Assembly (NCBI GenBank): GCA_963576785.1
Contig: OY756139.1
Coordinates: 1,178,001 to 1,242,000 of the forward strand
Direction of reading: 5' to 3'
Length of the DNA stretch: 64,000 bases
From: Chlorophyllum brunneum
Taxonomy: Eukaryota > Basidiomycota > Agaricomycetes > Agaricales > Agaricaceae
Part shown: piece by piece, positions 1-10,800 of the stretch
Numbering within the stretch: the first letter of the stretch is position 1
Layout of the letters: each line of letters begins with the position of its first letter
Position numbers and translations under genes: made by a program
The notes under the pieces: generated by a model
Told to the model about the DNA's origin: nothing
The model's input: the letters and a program-made list of their open reading frames with translations, nothing else
Databases searched by the model: none

Positions 1-314
1 AGGCGTTCGAGCGCACCGACCATTGGGCGTTCATACCTCGATTTGACGCGCTAAGCCCGGGGCTGATCACATGAATGGTCCCTCCAGGCCAGTGACACGG
101 ACCGATAGGAGCATCAAATGGAGAAACCGGCTGACGGCAGCGGACATCCCGGACACGGAAGCGGATTGACGCCTAACCGTACTTGTAAACCTCAAGAGCC
201 TCCGTAACGTCCTCGCAACGCGATATATATGGTCCCTGACAGTTCACGCGACCCCTTCTACTCCGTTTCCTCCCCCACCTCCCACCACCCTTCTTGTCCC
301 GGGTGTTGATCACC
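1..314. other. Gene-free left edge and promoter region
   Basis: No coding exon is supported here. The last 80 bases before the first ATG are pyrimidine-rich, which is common just upstream of fungal start codons. The stretch probably carries the promoter and 5' leader of the CoA-ligase gene that follows. Confidence 0.4.
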
Positions 315-2739
315 ATGCCCCACAAAATCTATACCTCGCCCGCCCCATCGATTCATATTCCCGACGAATCGATCTTTACACATCTCTTTGGTTCCGACGA
401 CCCCACACTTGTCGGTCGTTTCCCTGCATCTCACCCAGCATTCATCGACGCCAGTACCGGTACAACAATCACCCGCGGCCACCTCAAACAACTCGCTCTC
501 GAGCTGGGCTATAGTTTGAGGATCACTGTTGGAGAAAATCGCGGCGATACTGTCCTCGTTTATTCTCCCAACTCGATCCATTGGCCTGTTGTCGTTTTTG
601 GTGCAGGTCCGTACCTTCCCCCTACATCTGCGAGTTTACCTGACTGTTTGTACCGCAGTGGCTGCGGGTTTGAGGTGCACTCTCGCCAATAGTGCTTACA
701 ATGCCCGGGAGCTGGGGTTCCAGTACATTGACAGCGCTGCAAAGATCGTTTTCACCAGTGAAGAAGGTCTCCCTGTTGTCCGCCGGATGTTCCAAGAACT
801 TGGTCTTTCCAAATCCGAGGCCGACAAGCGCCTCATCGTCCTCACTCAAAGTCTGAAATGGGCAGGGGGTCCAGACGTTCCAAAGGGCGCTGATGCCGCT
901 GGGTTACTCGAATTGGCCGACTTGCTCGGAAAGGGAGCTCTTCAAGCCGAGGAGCGGTTCGATGATGAGGGTGCCAATGAGACGGTTTACCTTTGTTATA
1001 GCTCTGGTACGTCACTCGGTATTATTCCTGGACTCCCTCGCTTATCAAACTTCTTTCGTTTGTCCGCTGAAAGGCACGACTGGGAAACCAAAGGGAGTCG
1101 AGGTTCATCTTTCGTCATTCTTCTTTTGATGGTGTGATTCATTAACGGGATCTGCCTACATATAGACAACGCACAAAAATATCATTTCGGTGCTCTTGAT
1201 AGTCAAGGATGTCTTCCCTCCCTTTGGCATGAATGACAGGGTACTTGCCATCTTGCCATTCTATCATATCTATGGTGAGAAGGCCGCGTATGACCTTTTA
1301 TCCAAATCTTACTCGGATTCGCTCTTTCACAGGTGCCGTCAAGGTCTTGGCCTTCCCTTTTATTCAGGGTACCCCGATTGTGGTCATGCCGAGATTTGAC
1401 CCTGTTCAGTTCTGCGCCAACATCGAGGAATATAAGATCAGCATAAGTCTTGTCGTTCCCCCTGTTCTCGTTGTTCTCGCCCGTCATCCTGGTGAGCTCC
1501 TACTATTTGGCCGGAACGTAGGTCTTTATACATCCCATAGCTGTCGATAAATACGACCTTTCAACCATCAGGTGTCTCTTCTCCGGCGCCGCACCGCTTG
1601 GGGGGGCGCTCACAAGTACCGTAAGTAGAGCTTCCTCCGTTAACAACGCTCCATTCATCCTGACATCCTCCGAATTCCATAAGGTCAAAGAACGACTAGA
1701 ATCCAAACGTGTGAACGGTGTTCCCCTCTTTATTCTCCAAGGCTATGGTCTCACTGAGACTTCGCCTACAACCCATCTTCAACCTGAAAGCGCCGCCCAC
1801 AAGACAGGCAGTATCGGGGTGTTGTTGCCCAACCTTGAAGCACGGCTTGTCACTGACGACGATGGCGAAATCGATGCTGAAGATGGACAACCTGGGGAAC
1901 TTTGGATTCGGGGGCCCAATGTAATGAAGGTTCGCCACTGTCTTTACTCTCTCGTAGAATTAGATATGTCCTGATGCAATCTTGTCGTTAACAGGGCTAC
2001 TTGAATCGACCTGATGCCACCAGGCATTCTATTACACACGACAAGTGGTTCAAGACTGGTGACATTGCGACTCGAGATTCGGAAGGATGTTACTATATCG
2101 TGGATCGTCGTAAAGAACTCATCAAGTACAAGGTACGAACCTCTCCACCCTTCCTCTGCTCATTTGAACTAGACACGAAATGGGCCATAGGGTTTCCAAG
2201 GTTCGTTTCACACCTTACCAACACATATAGTAGCTCCTCACCCAGCTCATTCGTCTTTTCCGTCTTCTCGGCAATACAGTACCCCCCGCCGAACTCGAGG
2301 GCGTACTCCTTACACACCCCGACATAGCTGATGCAGCCGTGATTGGTGTCGAGAGCGTGAAAGAGGCAACGGAGTTACCCAGGGCATACGTCGTCCATGC
2401 ACGACCTGAGGAGATGAAGACGGAGGCTCAGATATATGCATTCGCCCAAAGTGTGAAGAAGTGGATCCAGAGCAAGGTTGCGAGGTATAAATTCCTTCGA
2501 GGAGGTGAGTCAATGCTACTCCAGTCAGTTCGATAGGTTGTCTAATTTTTCTTTAGGAGTTGTTGTGATTGATATCGTGCCCAAGAGGTGACTTCAGTAC
2601 TTCCTTCAGGAGAAATCAGGTACTGACAGGCATGGGTAGTGCTGCTGGCAAGATCCTACGCCGTGAGCTTCGTGAACGTGCCAAAGAAGAGCTGGCAGGA
2701 CGTGACCCTGGAGATGAGGGCATTAAGGCCAAACTCTGA
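315..2739 (+). CDS. 4-coumarate-CoA ligase-like / acyl-CoA synthetase (ANL family), peroxisomal type
   Basis: An adenylate-forming enzyme that activates a carboxylic acid with ATP and loads it onto CoA. I read 12 exons: 315-606, 659-1006, 1074-1102, 1166-1274, 1333-1491, 1541-1620, 1684-1929, 1995-2132, 2191-2200, 2280-2504, 2557-2587 and 2640-2739, giving 588 residues with no frame break. Family signatures appear in order: the P-loop-like SSGTTGKPKGVE, which spans the second intron, then LPFYHIYG, FSGAAPLGG, QGYGLTET, a TGD/DRRKELIKYKG hinge and the C-terminal catalytic-lysine motif SAAGKILRREL. The protein ends in A-K-L, which fits a type-1 peroxisomal targeting signal. Exon 9 is only 10 nt. 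The donor at 1103 (GTTCAT) is weak. The substrate (coumarate, fatty acid or other) cannot be told from the sequence. Confidence 0.9.
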
Positions 2740-3791
2740 GACTGACGGATCGTGGTACGGATAGTATGATTGATACCCGGATCGGTGGAGAGTGGATGGA
2801 ACACTGCTGTGTGGCCGGAATTAACTTAGGGGACAACTCAAGTACTCAAGTTGGCACCAGGGATTATCATTTCACCGATCCAATTTACATGCACCTATAT
2901 TTAGAGCTCATACCCCATCAACAAGTGGCTATCAACCTGCTGGGAATGGTTTAGCAACGGTTCAACTGTTTAATTTTATAAAATGGGATCAGGTGGTGTC
3001 AAGTTCTGGTGCATCCCTCCCAGTCGAAGAACAGGGAAGTACACCCTGAAGAAATTCAATACGATATATTGAAGCATCATTGAACAGGAAAGAAAGTAAA
3101 GAACTCACCCTATGAGATTTGTTACAAGTGCCAAGAATGAACACGAAGTTCAATATCGAAGGAAAAAATAGGACTCGCGCTGACCAAGAGTGAGCCCCAT
3201 TGTGTTGAAGACTCAAGTAGATGAGTCAACTATCGTATAACTTTGGCTATGAGCAACAAAATGCTGTCCCTCCGACCGATTGGCGAGCGCCAGAACGCTC
3301 ATATCTTCGCATTTTGACGCTCTTCATCGCCAACCGATCATTGAGTACGAGCAACAGAGTGTCACAAGACGGAGCCAAGCACGAAGGCAGATAAGAACTC
3401 CCATCCAGTGCAAGGCAATGCGATTCTTGGACACCCTCGATCCAGAACTGTCGTGCTTAGAGCCAGTCGCTTTCCGTAGAGTGAACCGAGGACATGCTCT
3501 GTATCTCCGGGGACTTTCCCCACAGCTGAATTTAGAGAGCCACTAAAAAGTGACACTCTGTACGGGAGCTGCGATGACGATACTTTGGACAGCGCGAGAT
3601 TGTTGTGGAAGGAAGAATTTTCTGGATGACGGATTCAGCGTGGGGCGGGTTTCAAACTCCGACACAGCCAAGCCGGCGGCTCAGGACTGGCGCTTTGGGT
3701 GGCAGATGCATTATGTAAGCGCCTTGCCGGAGTGGTGCCCAGTGGTGACGCAGGAAATCTCTCTTGTTCACTTACATCGACCTCTTACCAC
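2740..3791. other. Intergenic, no gene seen
   Basis: About 1 kb between two plus-strand genes. Short open frames exist, but none carries recognisable motifs or convincing splice links. It should hold the 3' end of the ligase gene and the promoter of the next gene. Confidence 0.4.
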
Positions 3792-4832
3792 ATGGCCTCT
3801 GGTCAAGCACAACCTGCATCGTCCCAGCAACAGCAAAAGCAAGTCCGAAAACCACCCTTCGCTGACTGGCCAACTATCAAAATACTCACTCCTCCTCAGG
3901 GTAAACGTGGTCCCCAGTTCCGTATCCATATTTGCTGTACTGACAATATTTTCCTTTACCTGCAGGTCAATTTTCACTACGAAAGGATGAGTGGTGTGTT
4001 ACATATTGCTCGCAATCAGTTACTGGACGGATACACGGCAAGGAACCATACTGCCGCTCGATGTGTGTCCGCAAGGTCTTTCCACACGAAGTCCGGAACA
4101 TCATTGCGTTCAAGAAACACAAGGCGCTGAACCCTAGTGGCGAAGCCCCATATCCATTGCCTGCTGAGGGACAGACTACAAACCTGCCACGCATACTAGG
4201 TGGACGACCTTCGGAAGACTCAGAGGATGGAGACCACCAACCTCACCCACCAGAACCTCCGAAAAATTGGGAGGAAGGGCTGTATCTTTGGACTGGGAAA
4301 GGACGGTTGGCTGCTCATCAGAAGATGGATTCGATGTCCCTGGACTTTGAACGACAACAGCGTATGGCTGCTATGCGAGAGAAGCGGAGGGAGGTGTGGC
4401 AGGATTATCAAGATAGTCTGCGGCACCAGAATCCAAATAGCGATCCAGAACATGATAGGCTGTGGGTGCCTAATGTTCCTCCACGACCTTTACCAGATAC
4501 CAGGTACGTATTTGATTTGATCTGTGTACTACTTGCTGGATGCGAACGCTCTGCACAGTTCACAATCCCTCCTTATCCCTCTACCTCCCAATTTCCCACC
4601 TTTCCTGGAAAGGATCAACAAGCTGCTAGCACCCTCCTTCCGCGTTCTCGGTATTTTGCATGATAGCATCCAGTCGGGTGAGCAAAGTCAGTTCGCGCTG
4701 CGTGTCTGGGACAAGGCCAGGACGAATGAACCGCTCCTGCTCGCCAGCCGAACCTTTACTCGAGCGTATGAACGTTGGAAGGAGAAAGATGAGACAGCGG
4801 ACGAGGAGGACGATAAAAAAAATTCACCCTGA
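3792..4832 (+). CDS. Conserved fungal protein of unknown function with paired-Cys motif
   Basis: Three exons (3792-3900, 3966-4503, 4559-4832) give 306 residues in one clean frame. Residues 1-40 are Gln-rich and polar. Directly after the first intron lies a compact motif with two CxxC-like pairs about 20 residues apart (W-C-V-x-Y-C and Y-C-R-S-x-C), followed by R-K-V-F-P-H-E-V. This could be a small metal site or a disulphide-bearing element. The middle is rich in Pro, Glu and Arg with a predicted helical stretch (DFERQQRMAAMREKRREV). The C-terminus is acidic and lysine-rich. The conservation pattern looks like a real fungal family, but I do not recognise a named one and assign no function. 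Confidence 0.75.
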
Positions 4833-5065
4833 AAGCCCTTGTTTGATACCTGCTCCTAGCATGGACACTTATTCAGCCGCATGAGAATCAATTTGGCTTA
4901 CATTCCACTCATTTTTGGGATACATAGTTGTACGATCGCCTCACGTTCATAATGCACCTAGTCTACTCTACTGTATAGATAAATGGGCATCCCCATGTCG
5001 CATGATATCACTTGAGCAGATTCTGATGAGACACCTCGCCACATCCCCCAAAAATCTCTGTCTCT

Positions 5066-5160
5066 GACAACAGTGGGGTTCGAACCCACGCCCTTTCGGA
5101 CTGGATAGTAAGGACCTAGTCTCCTAATTCCAGCGCCTTGGACCACTCGGCCATGTTGCC
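5066..5160 (-). tRNA. tRNA-Leu (anticodon UAG) with a 16-nt intron
   Basis: The reverse complement folds as a type-II tRNA. The 7-bp acceptor stem is GGCAACA/TGTTGTC, with one G-T pair. The D arm is GGCCGAGTGGTCCAAGGC, the anticodon stem CTGGA/TCCAG, the long variable arm CCGAAAGG, and the T arm GTGGG-TTCGAAC-CCCAC. The anticodon bases TAG lie at 5124-5126. A 16-nt intron (5107-5122) sits one base 3' of the anticodon, the canonical position. The gene begins 100 bp upstream of the next protein start on the opposite strand. Confidence 0.93.
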
Positions 5161-5259
5161 ATGGATGACGGTTAGCAGCTTGTGATTGAGAGGTAGCTTG
5201 TGGGCGACGTATGACTACAAGCTGGCTCTGCCTCGTCCTCTCTTTAGACTGATGGAGGC

Positions 5260-7862
5260 ATGGGCGTGCATGGACTCACCACTTACCTACGTGAAAACGC
5301 CCGCTCTCTTTCCCATACGATTCGATTTCCTCTACCCTCAGGAGATGTGGTCCCGATAGTGGTAGATGGTTGGTCGTGAGTACATCTCACCCCGCAACAC
5401 AACGGCTCCAGTCCTAATTCTGCTAGCTTTATATATAATCTGTACCAAGATTCCAAGCTGCCATGGGTGTATGGGGGCGAATACCCCGGATTTTCAAAAT
5501 TAATCACTGAAGTCGTGGAGGCTTGGACCCGGCTCGGCCTGAAGATTTATTTCGTTTTCGATGGTCCGAACTTTTTTGTCGTGGTTCATGCTGTTCATTG
5601 ACTATAAGGATATTTGAAGGCGCCTGCCCCGATCTCAAGTTCCCAACAATAATCATCCGCCTGGGACAATCTCATGTACAACCCGCACTGCTCTTCTTTC
5701 GAACCTCCGCTATCTCAAGACGGACTCCCAGATTTCTGCACGAGACCAGGATACTCCCTCCTCTCTCGTATACCACGTGCATCCATACCCTTGAGGAACT
5801 CGCCAAAAACAACGCTGCATTGGAAGTGCACTATGCAGACGAAGAGGGTGACCCATACTCCGTTGAGCTTGCAGGTCGTGTGGGTGGGTATGTAGTTGGC
5901 AATGACTCGGACTTCATCATCCTGAATGCTCCCGGGTATCGCGGCTATATCCCACTGGATGATATGGTATGGGGATCGACAGTACTTGATCAGTCACTCC
6001 CAGTTGACGACGATCCTGGGGATAACTTCCAGAAAGTTTGGAAACATAAATACAAGAAAAAGCGGGAGACCAGCTCCGGACGAGGTGTTCTACCTCCAGA
6101 AGCTGCACAGGATCTTCAATTGTCGTGTACCGTCTATCGCCCAGATATTCTCGCATCTCATCTCCAACTCCCTGTTACCCTTCTTCCGTTGCTGGGTGCC
6201 CTCGTCGGTAACGACTTCACCGCCCACTCGGAGGCCGATCGCCGCTCCATTCAATCCCAGTTCTTCGAGAGGAGATTGACCGTCGTTCAGCGTATCGAAG
6301 CTGTCGCTGCGGCTATGCGTAGTGTCTTGTCACCGGCGACGCCCAGGAAAAAGAATAAACATCAAGTTGGGAGTGTTATGGATCTTATTGACAGGACTGT
6401 CAATCTACTATTATCTCGTTTCGTCACTCCTCTTCCCTCGGGGGAGGTTGAGGGGATCATTGACAAGGTTGTAACTGCAACTCTACAGTATGCCATCACC
6501 AAAAACGAAAGCGATGCCCCATTGTGGGCCACACATATTTGCGCGTTGCACGACCCTGATTTGTGTCCCCTGCTCCCTCCTATGTCTAGACGTGTCTTGG
6601 AAGAAAGCGAGGGAACAGACGGCCAGACCCCTGCCCTGTTACAAATTGCCACCATTCGAGACTATTACGTAGATGCGTACAGAAGGGGAAATTTGTCGCC
6701 CAAGTTGATGGATGCGCTGGGGACTGGCACCTCCTGGCCGAGACTGTTCCTCGAAACCCCCGACCTTGAGTCTGTCTCTCGCAGCATTACAAGCCCCCTT
6801 CGGGTCTGGATTTATTCCATCCTAGACGATTCGCTTGGACTTCCAGTCACCGAAGAAGATACTACTGAAGCTAGTTCAGCTGCAGAGAGTCACATTCATG
6901 AGGATGGAACTAAAGTGGAAGAAGATGAAGATGAACTCGTTGGGGTGGTGGAAATGGACAGTGAAGAGGAAAGAGATGACTTCCTAGCTCCTCTTAAGGA
7001 CGAGTTGCAACGTCTCCACGTCTCCGATGATGACGCCACAGAGACAGATGCACCGGTCTCCATCGTGTCCCAGAGGCCAAACCGAGTTGGAACACCAATA
7101 ATAACAGAGTACGTGCGGCGAGGGACCCGGATAGTTGCTGAAGCCGTACCTATTACACCACTCGATGAATTACTTTCATCTATTTCCAAGACTGTCACAG
7201 ACACAGACCCAGATGCAGATGAGATGATTTCTCTCGTCCAAAGGTCACCGGAGGAACGTTTCACTGTGTTCCTTCGGATACTTGAATCCGACCTGCAATC
7301 CGTACGCCGTTTGCCTTCCGAGAAATTACAACCTGTCTTGGCTCTTCGGTGGACTGTGCGTTGTTTACACCAACGAGCACTTGAAACAGGGTCGCGGGAT
7401 AGGGAGAAGGAGAAATGGACAACCCACGAGGCGCAGTGTTTCCTGGCAGCATTTACCTCATGGTCGACATCATCCGATTCTCCTGGTGTAGCCGATTTTC
7501 CGCCAGTGCAGGATAGGAATGTGCAGCTATCAGCACAGCTGTTAATTACTTTGGAGACCATTGATCATTTAGTTCAAGCGCTTCTTTTGACTACGCTAGT
7601 TCCTTCGGTCACACACGGATTTTCTGGGAAACTCTTCCATTCCTACCTGTCTGGTCACTTGACTCTACAAAGTGATGACATTCGAGCGGAGACGTGGGAG
7701 GCATGTCGAGATGGGTTAGCGGAGGCTTATAAGGAGGATCGTGTGAAGAAGGAGAAAAGGGTTCGGAAGCATGGAGATGTTGCCGGAACACCCGGACAGA
7801 AGATGAAAAATGCAGCACGACCACGAGGCGGGTTTTCGTTACTGGTCGGATTGGATGATTGA
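5260..7862 (+). CDS. Asteroid-domain / XPG-like nuclease-fold protein
   Basis: Three exons (5260-5375, 5427-5563, 5620-7862) encode 831 residues. The start MGVHGLTTYLREN is the typical N-terminus of the FEN1/XPG fold in asteroid proteins, which fixes the ATG at 5260 rather than the long downstream frame alone. YFVFDG follows, then the asteroid core PALLFFRTS, EVHYADEEGDPYSVELA and VGNDSDFIIL, which carry the acidic residues of the XPG-I region, and GYIPLDDMVW. Residues from about 480 to 560 are strongly acidic (EVEEDEDEL, DSEEERDD) and probably disordered, and the C-terminus is basic. Relatives include yeast Mkt1-like and metazoan asteroid proteins; many of them have lost nuclease activity, so catalysis is not claimed. 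Confidence 0.88.
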
Positions 7863-8186
7863 GGCTATTCTAGCTGTTAATCGTCATATGAATAATGCGC
7901 TGTCCTTCTGAGCTGGTTTTTTACACCTTCACAGCAAGCGAGCTCAGCTTTCGCTGTTTTTGGGAATGTTTTGCTGTGCAATGCTATGTTTAGCACAAGC
8001 GGCGCTAAATGCTATGTAGGTATTGTAGCGACCAGGCAGTGTTCTCAGCACCGGATTTTTGCTGACGTCGACACCGGCCTTGTATTAATTGCAAGGAGCA
8101 TTGCCCCTGGCCTCAACCACTTATAAGATGTCCGCAGCCTCCAGCGGCCGTTCAACCTCACCGTTTTTCACTCAACCACAAAGGAA
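7863..8186. other. Intergenic, no gene seen
   Basis: A 324-bp spacer between two plus-strand genes. It presumably holds the terminator of the asteroid gene and the promoter of the small gene that follows. No RNA gene or repeat is recognised. Confidence 0.4.
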
Positions 8187-8767
8187 ATGCCATCCCTGGG
8201 ACTGTCTACCACGCAATGTTCTACCTCGCAACCATCCCAGGCAGCATGCTCAAGTACTCCTATGCTCCAGAAAAGGCCAGCATATGACTTCACATATGAG
8301 ACATACGAGTACAACAACGTAGTCTATATCCGCCACGGATACGGCGTACTAGTTGCGGCGGCACCGACTCTCGAGGTTCGTTTACACTTTCCCACTCAGT
8401 GGGGGCGAGTACACAGACCGACCTTGGAAATGTTTTACAGGGAGCCATCGACACTGCGATCCAGGAATTTCCTGATCTGAGCGCTGTCCCACGAGAGGAT
8501 ATTGCCATTTGCTACGAGACTGCATCTGGGGGAAATACAGTCCACTGGCGCATTTCGGAAAGCGCATGGTTAACGAGCGCAAAGAAGTTCGGGCCGAGGA
8601 CCAGGTTGCACGTTGCTGTACGCGGGGAGGACCCGATGGCAGGTCCTTCCAGGAGTCCTCAGCCCGTGCCATCACCTCCACCGTACGACGAGACTAAGGC
8701 AGGGACATCATCACTTGCAATGAAGAAGAGTGGAAATTCCATTTCTTCCCTTTTCAAGCGATTTTAA
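8187..8767 (+). CDS. Small conserved protein of unknown function
   Basis: Two exons (8187-8375 and 8441-8767) encode 171 residues. The N-terminal 35 residues are Ser/Thr/Gln-rich and probably disordered. The core (about 35-125) alternates hydrophobic and polar residues, with YETYEYNNVVYIRHGYGVLV before the intron and IAICYETASGGNTVHWRIS after it, suggesting a small beta-rich domain. The tail is Pro/Ser-rich and ends SSLFKRF. The chosen ATG is the first in this frame; an ATG at 8128 lies in another frame. I do not recognise the family. Confidence 0.6.
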
Positions 8768-9052
8768 ATCTTGGGAACATAGAGGGATTTTATCTATTGC
8801 ATTCAGAACACCGTTATGGATATATGGTGTTTGTGTATACTAGTCAGTATCCTAAGCAGTATCCTAATCAACTTGCTTCAATGAATCCAACAATTAAGTA
8901 GATCAGCTTTCGTTCAGACACGGCCTTCCCTGGTGTGAACCAATCACGCCGAATTGGTTTAGGAGTACCGTGGTGGTGAAGCTCGGTTCTATTCGGACAT
9001 CAGGTTGGGATGTCTTAGGAGTAGCCTGCTTGGTACTCGTAGACCAATAGGT

Positions 9053-10562
9053 TCAGGTTCGACTGTGTCGCAGCAGCGCTTTGCTGCGAAAGGTCGCGTT
9101 GTACTGAAGGAGATTGTTGATGTCGCGTACCCAGTCGTCGTCCTTGCCGGGGCCGGCGCCTTCGTGATGTTCATCATCTCGATCACCCGGCTCAATGATT
9201 GAAGATCTGTTGATACAAGGGACTGGGTATGGCGATGCTTGTACGTTGACATATTCCCCCGGATTTAAGATGTGTGAAGTCCTGCCGTCCATAGATACAC
9301 CTGCGGGAGACCTACTGCGGTCGCCTATCTGTGGATCGTGATTAGTGACCGCGGCTTTGGGAGTTGACTTGGTAAAAGTGTGCTTACTCGTAGTGTGATG
9401 ACGGAAGATGCGGGAAACACGAGTGGTCGAAATGACAGGCTTCGGGGACAGATCGGAGTAAGAACCAGTGCACTCAGTGAAGGATGTACAATGGGTCCAC
9501 CAGCGGATAGTGAATAAGCTGTTGATCCGGTTGGAGTAGAGACGATGAGGCCGTCGGACTATAGCTGTGTTGAACGGATAAGTACTGTGGGTGTGTGTAT
9601 CTGACTCACTACGGCCTCGGTCAGGTGTTGGCCATCGACAAAAATATCAATAGTATTAAGGTGGGGGCTTGAACCTCTGTGGAGTGCGATTTCGTTCATC
9701 ACTTGCCAATCTGACGGGACTTTAGCAACGGAACTAAACCCGTAAAGCTCGTTTAACACGAACCGTCCCCATCATTGCCCTTTTTTGCTAGGTCTTTGTT
9801 GTAGAATGTGCATGCTAGACGCATCCGGTTTAAAGTTGTAGCCTTGCCTTCGAAGACGCATTCCAGGGCCTTGGCGAAATCATCCATGTCTAAAAATGAA
9901 TGAGTGGCCCAGTTGTAGCTAGGTTCGACGTGGATATACTCACGGAATGGTAAAAGGAAGCCTAGCGTGCCCATGGAAAAACTGAGGACCGGTGGAACAG
10001 CACCTGCACTGAACAACGAGGAGGCATGAAGGATTGTTCCATCGCCTCCCAACGTAACAACAAGATCAATCTTCTCCGCGTTCGGACCTTCATCGGCGCA
10101 ACGTAGGTTTGGATAGATAACACATGTAATTGTAGATTGTGTATGGATCACCCACCTGGTTTCCAGACCTCTGCTCCGTGTGGGATATCTGGTCTGTCTT
10201 CATGAAACACCCGTACACCTGGATAGGTAGCGTGGACGTGTCTAAAACTCTGTTTGAGGGCATAAATGGGAGGAGAACGCCAAGTTAACTCACTCAAGGA
10301 AAGCATCAATTGCCAGTATAACTGGTTGTGTTCGCAGTTTGTTTACGATCAGGATGCCCTTGGGGGTTTCGAAAGGAAGTTTCCTATGCTTCAGTGAGGT
10401 CAATGATTCCTGCTGCAGGTGTATTTCCGTACGAACGTCATCGGAGGGGGCAGTGGAAATGAGGATTTTGCACTCGTTGCAATTTGCTGTGCGCGCATAT
10501 AGCTGGGGACACGTCTTAGCGATCTCTCTGCGAGAACGGGCGTCATCTTTGAGAGAAGGCAT
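9053..10562 (-). CDS. POS5: NAD(H) kinase
   Basis: Phosphorylates NAD(H) to NADP(H). Seven exons on the minus strand (10294-10562, 10156-10247, 9944-10087, 9764-9889, 9613-9719, 9388-9558, 9053-9328) give 394 residues without a frame break. Diagnostic motifs are [11 protein letters not shown] (the GGDG ATP/NAD site), [27 protein letters not shown], and the NAD-binding block [16 protein letters not shown], which begins just after an intron. The C-terminus contains a [12 protein letters not shown] element like that of fungal NADH kinases related to Pos5. A mitochondrial presequence is not obvious from ATG 10562; a longer basic N-terminus upstream would need another exon. The donor at 9763 (GTTCGT) is weak. 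Divergent from the BRCT gene, 238 bp apart. Confidence 0.9.
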
Positions 10563-10655
10563 CTTGCAGACAGGCAGCGCAGTGGGTGGGGATGGGAGAC
10601 GCAGGACAACATTTCGCGTTCAGCAATCTCGAGTGGGTTCCTGACATAGAGTAGG

Positions 10656-10661
10656 CACGTG
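10656..10661. promoter_or_regulatory. CACGTG E-box in a divergent promoter
   Basis: A palindromic CACGTG lies in the 238-bp gap between the NAD(H) kinase ATG (10562, minus) and the BRCT protein ATG (10801, plus). In fungi such sites bind Cbf1/Pho4-type bHLH proteins. Function here is inferred only from sequence and position. Confidence 0.35.
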
Positions 10662-10800
10662 ATTGCATCAACACGCCTATTGGCGCGAAGTTGGAACTCC
10701 AACCCCTACGTCCACAGGTCAGTGAAATTCCCTGCACATTGCGCCCTACAGCTGCTAGAAATATGCTACACAGGGAACTCATGCACCCGCGCCCCAGAAG

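Noticed and set aside
6896..7561. Minus-strand 221-codon Ser-rich frame
   Set aside because: Antisense shadow of the acidic region of the asteroid-like gene; it has no start context or motif of its own.
9005..9202. Plus-strand 65-codon frame ending in a hydrophobic helix, resembling a small mitochondrial membrane protein
   Set aside because: It is exactly antisense to the last exon of the NAD(H) kinase gene, whose reading frame and splice phases are strongly supported.
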